DNA from: Macrocybe gigantea | Lineage: Eukaryota > Basidiomycota > Agaricomycetes > Agaricales > Callistosporiaceae | Direction of reading: 5' to 3' | Assembly (NCBI GenBank): GCA_011319805.1 | Contig: SJRY01000255.1 | Location: forward strand, 1 to 64,000 | Length of the DNA: 64,000 bases | In this document: positions 57,104-64,000 of the stretch, one piece after another | Layout of the letters: every line of letters begins with the position of its first letter | Numbering within the stretch: position 1 is the first letter of the stretch | Program-made: the position numbers and the translations under genes | Notes under the pieces: model-generated | Told to the model about the DNA's origin: nothing | Database searches by the model: none | What the model saw: only the letters and a program-made list of their open reading frames with translations

Positions 57104-58221
57104 ATGGCAGCCCTTCGTCCGATTCGTCTAGTGACGTTCGACGCCCTATACACGCTCATATACCCGAGAGAGCCTATCCATGTACAGTATTCGCAGACGT
57201 TCGCGCCTTATCTGGGTGTGCTGGATGCAGAATCTCTGCGGCAGTCGTTTCGCTCAGGTCAGGCTCCAAGTACATTTAGAATATTTCGGATTCGCTAGCT
57301 GACTGACTTGTCTGCATCTGCGAAGCGCAGCTTTCAAGGCCGTGCAGGCCACGCAGGGCCCTGCCTACCCCAAGGGATCGCGAGCGTGGTGGGCTGAGGT
57401 CATTCGTCGTACTGCCCTTGGGGCTGGAGGAGATGCGCAGGGTATGTGTGGTTTCATGCCTCCCCCGTACACACGCTGCTAAGTATTATGGGATGCGGCA
57501 GCTCTCGATACGTCACTGGACAAGATTGTGGACAGATTGATGGGTCGTTTCAGCTCGAAAGAAGCATACAATGTATACGGAGATGTGCTACCCACTTGTA
57601 TGAAGGCATTGCTTCTTCTCACCATGCTGAATATTTACAATCTCGCCAGTGAAGCGCTTACATGATATGCATATCCGCACTGCCGTCGTTAGCAATGCGG
57701 ATTCGAGACTGCGTATGCGCCAGATTCTCACTAATGCAAAGAGCAAGTGTTAACCTTCGTTGACTAGGATCGGTTTTCAAAGACCTCGAATTTCCGGATC
57801 ACTCGAACCGATCGTCCTAGCGAGGAGGTGGGTGTAGAAAAGCCATCAAAGGGCATCTTTTCCAATGCCCTGGCATACGTGAACTCTCAAAAAGTAAAGA
57901 ACCAGACACCGATAATGCTTGAGGAATGCTTGCACGTCGGGGATGAATTTGACTCGTGAGTGATTCCAAGATAAACAATATTAGCGGTAGGTAAATTTTT
58001 CGCCCAAAAGGGATTATCATGGCGCAAAGGCGGCGGGCATGAATGCGCTGTTGCTGCGCCGTCCAGGGGAGGAGGCAGCACATACACAGTCCAAAATCAT
58101 TAATTTGCAGGGAGTAGACGTAGTGGAGAGTATGGACCGGGTAGTGAATTGGGTGACGAAGCGCAACGGCATGTGGACCCATAATCCGGATTTAGACTAC
58201 AACGGGGAGCACCTATCATAA
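57104..58221 (+). CDS. HAD-superfamily hydrolase (HDHD3/REG-2-like)
   Basis: Starts at 57104 (MAALRPIRLVTFDALYTLIY). Motif I is FDALYTL: the first Asp, the nucleophile, is there, but the residue two places on, Asp in most HAD phosphatases, is Leu, as in many fungal relatives. Next come AFKAVQATQGPAYPKGSRAW, the motif II strand TAVVSNAD, motif III lysine in EKPSKGIF, and motif IV LEECLHVGDEFDSD (across an intron) followed by HGAKAAGMNALLLRR. Between DLEFP and EEVGVEKPSK the frame slips twice: one base is missing in CC at 57794-57795 and one after 57818. Substrate unknown; probably a small phosphorylated metabolite. Confidence 0.75.
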
Positions 58222-58316
58222 CCGGGGGGATCAAAAATCTCCTAGTTGAAGGCTCGTTCATCTCTATTGATGTGTGAAGAGGCAAGGAAGATGCGTGTGA
58301 AGCTTGAACTCGGCCT

Positions 58317-58814
58317 TTAGCTGGTGAGATGTGGTATGGATTCGCTCTCCGTCTTGTTCAGGACTTTACCCTCCTTTGCGACGTCTTCGACCTTTGATGC
58401 AATTTTGAGGACTGTCCAACGCAGCACACGCGGGTCTCGGCGCATGATAGAGTTTAGGGACCGTAGGGTGCGTGGCGCGGTATCAAAGTGCATAGTCCAA
58501 TAGCTGCGATGGATAAAGGAACGTTGAATTGGAGGGGATTAAGATGGCACAAGAAGCGATAGAGTTACGTACTCTCCCTGGGAACAGATTTCAGCGTGTC
58601 GCTTCATGCGCTGAGGTAGAGTCAAGGTGCCCAGAGAGTTGATGTTGCGAACGACGCCGCCTGCGTTCATGACATGAGTAGCTGCCTGCTGCACTAGGGT
58701 CTTTATGTGGGTCTTCGGGTGGCAGAGCGTGTCAGCGACGGCGACAACGAGCAAAACGGGACTCACATAGTCGCTATAATGCTTTGTGATGCACAGCATC
58801 TGGTAGAGCGGCAT
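58317..58814 (-). CDS. MRP17: Mitochondrial small-subunit ribosomal protein bS6m
   Basis: Three exons. The first (from 58814) is MPLYQMLCITKHYSDY, the second THIKTLVQQAATHVMNAGGV with LGTLTLPQRMKRH, and the third YWTMHFDTAPRTLRSLNSIM followed by RRDPRVLRWTVLK, ending at 58317. This is the bS6 ferredoxin-like fold as found in fungal mitochondria. About 120 residues. It sits at the rim of the small subunit next to bS18m. The gene is divergent from the Mei2-like gene. Confidence 0.88.
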
Positions 58815-59397
58815 TTTTTGTTTTGTGGTCGAGAAATGGTCAGGTTGTATGTACGTGTTTGGTCGCAGAGTTCAGAGGCGGAGATCATCAAACACTCCGA
58901 TTCCGAAAAAGGAAGTTGCTACTCCCGATTCAGCTTTTATGGCCATTCCACTTCTTTCTGTGGATCAGCCATCACCTCCCCGTCTCTCATTTTTCTGCCT
59001 CAATTCTTCTCGTATCGCAAACTACTACTTTACGTTAAGATGCATGCAAGCTCCGGTCATGCTCTCAGAGACTTGCCGAGCATCACTTGCTCGCATTGTC
59101 AACGGCCTCCAACGCGTTCTCGGTGGCCCATTATCTGCTTGACAACGGCCACGCCACCAACGCGGCTTCCAGATCCGCAACAGTTCTGCATTCGTCTGTC
59201 ACCCGGCATCCTTACCTTTGATTGCGTCCAAAGAAGCATCTTCGGTCGTCTTTGACGTCAATTAAACACCTTATTCACCCCCGTTTTATACCTTCATCCT
59301 GCCTCCTTCTCGGCCTTCTGCAAGCCTTTCTGCGTTTTTCCCGGCCTCCATATAGCTCGCCTGTGACGAGAATTCCTCCCCATCTTTTTCTGGTACT
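58815..59397. promoter_or_regulatory. Divergent intergenic region, bS6m / Mei2-like
   Basis: 583 bp between two diverging starts. The right half, about 59190-59390, is rich in C and T on the plus strand, as often seen upstream of fungal transcription starts. No other element is recognised. Confidence 0.4.
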
Positions 59398-62300
59398 ATG
59401 CAGCCTCTGACAGAACATTCCGACTCTGATCAAGCAAAAGCGCTCAGACCACATCCACCGCGTCTGCAACACTCTCCCTCGCTCCCTAACATCTGGTGCG
59501 GATATACTTCCTCGCCTGTTCTATCTGTGCAGATCCCCATCTGTTGACTTTTTCGCACTCAAGGTTCCCTCCCCATTCGGGCCCCATCCCTCCCAATATG
59601 GAAGATATGGTTCGCGCATCGATGGAGCGCATGTCCATTAACCAGGAAGACGAGTCCAGCAAGAAGCCGCTTGCTCCTCGAGGGCCTGCAGAACATAGGG
59701 AACACTTTCCTTCGACGATGCGTCCCGATTCACAGCAGAACCGCAGGGCAAAAGAAGGAATATAAAAGACGATCACCACAGACAGTCCTTGCTGACTCCG
59801 CCTCTAACTCCCTCATCGAGTCTGAAGACAACCGCAAGCACCGACTCGGCAGACGCCTTGGAATTCAAATCCGGGAGCAATGACGTGACAACGACTAGCG
59901 CACAGGTGGGAAAAGTGCCAACTCGATTTCTGCTCGTAAGCGTGTCTCCCCATTCGATCGACGATCTCTTACGCTCTATAGTTGAGCAACCTGCCAAAAA
60001 CCTTGTCTCAGGAGCACTTTCAGGACCGCTTGGTAGCTTCACTGACAGATCACGCGGTTTGCTCCAGCGGCGCGAAGAGCAGCGCTCAAGCTCATGCTCT
60101 GAACCATGGCATCCGGCCTTTAGATAAAGATGCCGTCAAGGGCTTCCACCTCCGTCGTCTGCATACACACGGTACTGCCGTCGTGGCATTCTACGATCTC
60201 CGTGATGCTGTATTCGGAAAAGCTATCATCTCAACACTGAACGTCGAAGACCTGACTTCCACCAACAATCATGACGCAGCCGAAGACAGCAGCAAAAACA
60301 AGATCGATTGCCAGTTCGTCACAGCTGATAACCTTGCTGAAGTACCTCTTCTGCTCTTTCATGTCTCTCTTCCCTTTAAATCATTAAAGTATTCCCAACA
60401 GACGATCGGCCACTCGACTTTCCTGACCGCCACGACCGGAAGTTTCTTCTTAGAGGTCATCAATAGGACCAAGAAAGACGCAACCCGAACGTCCGAGAAC
60501 AATGGGTCAGACGCTGGAGAGATCAGTGGGGTTCATGGCTCTGAAGCTATCGAAGAAAGGATGGAACTGTCATCTCATCAGTCAAGCACGCTGGAGCGAT
60601 ATGATGATCTCAAAGCTCACTTGCAATTCATTGGCGAGTTACGACATTTTCAGCTCATCGATGGAGAGGTCAGTAAACTCATATCTCCGTCTTTGTTCGT
60701 GCATTCTGATCGGGGTCGCGCTCAGTCGACTGACAGAGCAATCTTCCTCGTCGAGTATTTTGATGTTAGATGTGCGGACAAAGCGTTTGGACGATTAAAT
60801 TCGCAAGTCATTCTCGATTTTGAGCTCCGAGTATACGGCAGAGAAGCGCGCAAAGGAACGAAACAAACCCAGGATAGATGGTCTAGTGGCAATAATACCC
60901 TCCTTCATTTCAAACCTGACGCCCTGCACTCACCGTCCGAGGCTCGTGCAACTTACCAGGATGATAGGGCCCCACAGTTCGGCGCTCCTGGACAACTGTC
61001 TGGGACTCGGACGAGATTCCTCGTCACTGAACGACCTAGGCTGAGCAGCACCAGCAATGGGCATGACGGAAGGCACGGGCACTCGGAAGCTACATCGCCT
61101 TTTTCAACCTCGCCAACTGTGTTTTATACGTCTGTACCTCCTGGTCATCCAAATGGTCGAATGGAACACATCGGCAGCCCTCCTTCGAGCGAAGGTATAT
61201 ATCCGACGCCGTTTGCGGCACTTCCGATGATCAATACCGAAGTGCCCATGTCCCACCGATTGAGCAATACCCTGTCTACCGAGGGAGAGACCGCGCCATA
61301 TTATGGTCTCCGTCACCTTGGCTATGCAGCTCGATCGGACTGCTATTACTGTCCGTCTCATCATGGTCCTTCTACATGCACATCGCCGTCCCCGATGCCA
61401 TATCTCTATGACCCGCAGATTCCTCCTGGTGCCTTCCCAGTGTCACCTATCCATACGTACCCTTATGGACAAGAGGTGCTTCAGACTCCGTCGCTGCCAA
61501 ACAGACACCCGGTGAGCTGGCCGTCTGACCAGCTTCTCATGGCCCCGTCACGGCCTGTGGCCAGTGAACAATGGTTCGCCCCGGACTGCCGGCGATATTC
61601 CCTACGCAAGCATCACCTTTTTATACTCACCCTGTACCGGTTGTACCTCACGCGGATGCCCCGTACTACCCGCCTGCTGGTGCACCAGCGACGGTGCCGG
61701 ATGGGACGCCGGTCGGCTCGCACCCAAACCATGAACCAGGAAGTCCGCCTGCGTCTCGTGGACAGCGATTCAAGTCCAAGACGCGTAGAGAATCGACTGT
61801 GCCGCCGGAGCGTAATCAATTGAACCTCGCCCGGATCGAAGAAGGATTGGACACGCGCACGACCGTGATGGTCAAGAACATTCCGAACAAGATGAGTGAC
61901 AAAGACTTGATCGCATTCATCGGGCAAGTTTGTCCTCGCAGAATCGATTTCCTGTATCTGCGCATGGACTTCCAAAACGGTAAGCAGACGTTGCCCCCCA
62001 GCCGATCGTCGCGTCACCGATTTTGAAACAGGCTGCAATGTTGGATATGCATTCGTCAACTTTATCACTGTGCAAGACTTGCTGCACTTTGCGAAAGCGA
62101 AATTGGGAGAAAAATGGTGCCAAATCTCCTTAGTTATACCTGTCAGAAAGCTGAGGACGCGATAGGAACATGTTTTCGAGCGAAAAGGTTCTTCAAATGA
62201 GCTACGCAAACTATCAGTACGACTGCTGCTTCTCTTTTCCGCTCGCCGAGACCTTCTGACCATTCTCCAGAGGAAAAGAAGCACTTGTGGAAAAATTCAA

Positions 62301-62592
62301 GAATTCATCCATTATGGATGAAATAGAGCCATGGAGACCCAAGATATTCTATTCCGATGGACCGGAGCAAGGATTGCCAGAGCCTTTCCCTGCGCCGACG
62401 CATCTCAAGCGGAAGGAGCGTAGCTCTCACAACCGTGGCGCTTTGTATGGCCTAAACGTCGGACGAGGCTCTTCTGCACCACAGGGTTCCACATACGGGC
62501 ATCGGCGTCAAAGGGAAGAAGGGCCGTCTCGCACCCCACTTGATCGAAGGCAGTCGGGCCATGATGGGCAGGAAGAAGTGAGCGGCTCATAA
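59398..62592 (+). CDS. MEI2: Mei2-like RNA-binding protein
   Basis: Start at 59398 (MQPLTEHSDSDQAKALRPHP), joined by an intron to FPPHSGPIPPNMEDMVRASM. An N-terminal RRM-like part has VPTRFLLVSNLPKTLSQEHF (across an intron at about 59936-59981) and HLRRLHTHGTAVVAFYDLRD. A long Pro/Ser/Tyr-rich linker follows. The C-terminal Mei2-type RRM begins TTVMVKNIPNKMSDKDLIAF (about 61860), with RRIDFLYLRMDFQNG and CNVGYAFVNFITVQDLLHFA, and ends at 62592. In fission yeast Mei2 switches cells into meiosis by binding RNA. The frame slips near 59757-59765 and at the C4 run 61579-61582 (WFAP continues as GLPAIFPTQASPF only with a fifth C). RRM boundaries are otherwise intact. Confidence 0.85.
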
Positions 62593-62704
62593 ATCGTCGC
62601 ATCGGTCGCAGTCCTGTTTTTCATACTCAAATTGCAATTATTCTGTATATATTGATTAAGGTGTTGATACACTTGGCTTGTGAGTTTGGAGTGAAAAAGA
62701 GTAA

Positions 62705-63220
62705 TTATTCGAGAGGGCCCAGATTGAGTTGTTCTGGGGGAATCGGCTTTGGGAAGTCCTTCAGTGGCTCTCTGTCACGCGAGAGCATGTCAGATTAAGA
62801 GGACCGGGATTGAGTGTCATTGCGGTGCTCACTCTCTAAAATCCCAAATATCTTCGCTGCTTTTTCCGAGTCTCCTGCGGGCCCACCACTCGGCCTTTCT
62901 CCGAATCCAGGCGTTGCGCCGCTCCTCGGGGTGGGACGCCTTCATGCTAAGACAGAACTTGAAGTCTTGCAATTTCTGGCCGCATGGCGTTCGCCAGCCG
63001 TATCTGTAGATGGACTTGACATGTGTGCGGATGGCTGGATGTAAGGTGGAATGAATAAATGGGTAGAATGTGCAGCGATCAGGTGAGACTGACCATTGCA
63101 AGCCAGGAGAGTATCGAAATGGTTTATGCAGCCAGGGATATCCTCGTATGTCGGGTATTGGCGGCGAAGATATTCTTCTTCCTGTCTGACTGCCGTTTCA
63201 AAGTCTAGCTTGGATGCCAT
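62705..63220 (-). CDS. Twin CX9C protein, Emi1/DUF3128 family
   Basis: Starts at 63220 (MASKLDFETAVRQEEEYLRR). Two CX9C pairs are visible: CINHFDTLLAC in exon 1 and CGQKLQDFKFC in exon 2, separated by SIYRYGWRTP. Such twin CX9C helical hairpins are oxidised by Mia40 in the mitochondrial intermembrane space. The second exon goes on with NAWIRRKAEWWARRRLGKSS, EDIWDFRE, and after an intron EPLKDFPKPIPPEQLNLGPL to the stop at 62705. Yeast Emi1 is needed for early meiotic induction and mitochondrial upkeep. Placed head-to-head with the next gene, 124 bp between start codons. Confidence 0.8.
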
Positions 63221-63344
63221 GAAAAAAAAGAGTTGTTTGCATGTGATTTGGTATGTACAGCTTGTTCATGCAAACGACCTGGGGTATCTGTGGAATTTGG
63301 CCGAGTCCCAGGCCGTCAGACGGCCTTTCTCCTCGACTACGATA

Positions 63345-64000
63345 ATGTCCTACACTTACCGTCGTCAGCCGGTCAAGGCGCTTTACTTGACATATCAGCT
63401 TCTTAGCACGGCTTTTGTCCGACTCCCGCTATGGCTCATCCTTGCTGTGCCCAGGTAGTTGGTCGATAACGATTTCATGGACAACCCTGTACTGACACGG
63501 CCGTTCCCAAGGTCATTGCGTCCGAGACCGACATGGTCGATCAAGCGCACCATCCTTGTCAAGTTGATTCGCCATTACTTTGCTGTCCTTGGGAGGTATG
63601 ATTGGCTCACTTTGTTTCATTGTCTTTCGATCGAGTTTCGTGTCTAGGACGGGCCCGATTGTCAAGCTGCCTAACCATCGGGCTATCACCCCAGGACCCA
63701 ACGTGAATGGAGTCTGGGTCAACCCCGTTCCAGAGTTAGTGACAGGGGACCTGAAGACGTGGATGAATGTCGCCTCTGTGTCCCCGATCAGAATTCCTGG
63801 TATTGGACCCACAAAAAGGGCTCCTCGATTGAGGTCGAGTCTCCCCCGAAGCCGAGTGAAAAGGTGCTCTATCATCTGCATGGAGGCGCGTACATCCGCC
63901 TCTCCGCTCACCCGACAGACCGGACTGCCGCTATCGCGCACGGCTTCGTTAAGCACGTGGACAGCATCCACAGAGCGTTTGCGGTCGAATACCGCCTCTC
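63345..64000 (+). CDS. Alpha/beta hydrolase fold-3 protein, cut by window edge
   Basis: Starts at 63345 with a possible membrane anchor (ALYLTYQLLSTAFVRLPLWL). Two introns (63457-63511 and 63597-63648) join PRSLRPRPTWSIKRTILV and GRTGPIVKLPNHRAITPG. The oxyanion box is YHLHGGAYI (about 63867), as in hormone-sensitive-lipase-like (fold-3) hydrolases; the Ser nucleophile would lie beyond 64000. Between SPIRIPG and YWTHKKGSSIEVES the frame slips, with one base missing at 63800/63801. Likely an esterase acting on lipids or xenobiotics; the substrate cannot be named. Confidence 0.75.

Overview
The window is nuclear DNA of a basidiomycete fungus, almost certainly an Agaricomycete. The genes carry many short GT-AG introns (about 45-65 bp), and every housekeeping protein I recognise is a fungal orthologue. 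The transposons (Ty3/gypsy, Plavaka-type, hAT) are of kinds common in mushroom-forming fungi. I cannot name the species.

Layout. 1-9.1 kb is transposon territory: a minus-strand Ty3/gypsy element (gag-protease-RT-RNase H-start of integrase, running off the left edge, with a ~1 kb LTR at 5566-6575), then a broken minus-strand Plavaka-type transposase (6646-9100). 9.1-11.4 kb holds a perfect 15-bp inverted repeat and an N-terminally truncated cytochrome P450. From 11.5 kb on the window is a dense array of ordinary genes. In order: SDR (-), vacuolar P5B ATPase Ypk9 (+), Ser/Thr-rich single-pass membrane protein (+), metallo-beta-lactamase-fold hydrolase (+), SNARE Bos1 (-), Rrp17/NOL12 (-), FAM72-like (+), polyubiquitin (+), H4K20 methyltransferase Set9 (+), chaperonin Cct6 (-), an unknown nuclear-looking protein (-), an amidohydrolase-fold protein (-), a coiled-coil protein (-), a 1,096-bp hAT deletion derivative, a class 3 lipase (-), a GT49-like glycosyltransferase (+), Rad26/ATRIP (-), Upf2 (+), CaMKK-type kinase (+), Tudor-SN (+), HAD hydrolase (+), mitochondrial bS6m (-), Mei2-like RNA-binding protein (+), twin-CX9C Emi1-like protein (-), and the start of an alpha/beta hydrolase (+).

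How the genes relate. I see no metabolic cluster and no operon-like logic. Several themes recur by chance or by head-to-head promoter sharing: RNA control (Upf2, Tudor-SN, Mei2, Rrp17), chromatin and DNA damage (Set9, Rad26/ATRIP), and protein homeostasis (polyubiquitin, Cct6). Four gene pairs are divergent with short or nearly absent spacers.

Two observations stand out. First, at least 16 places in conserved coding sequence lose the reading frame by exactly one missing base, nearly all in homopolymers and never by an extra base. That pattern points to homopolymer under-calling in the assembly rather than mass gene death, and frame breaks here should not be read as pseudogenes without read support. 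Second, a hAT element with intact 10-bp ends and a perfect 8-bp target duplication sits four bases upstream of the start codon of the coiled-coil gene, separating it from its TATA box. I found no clearly new multi-gene system.
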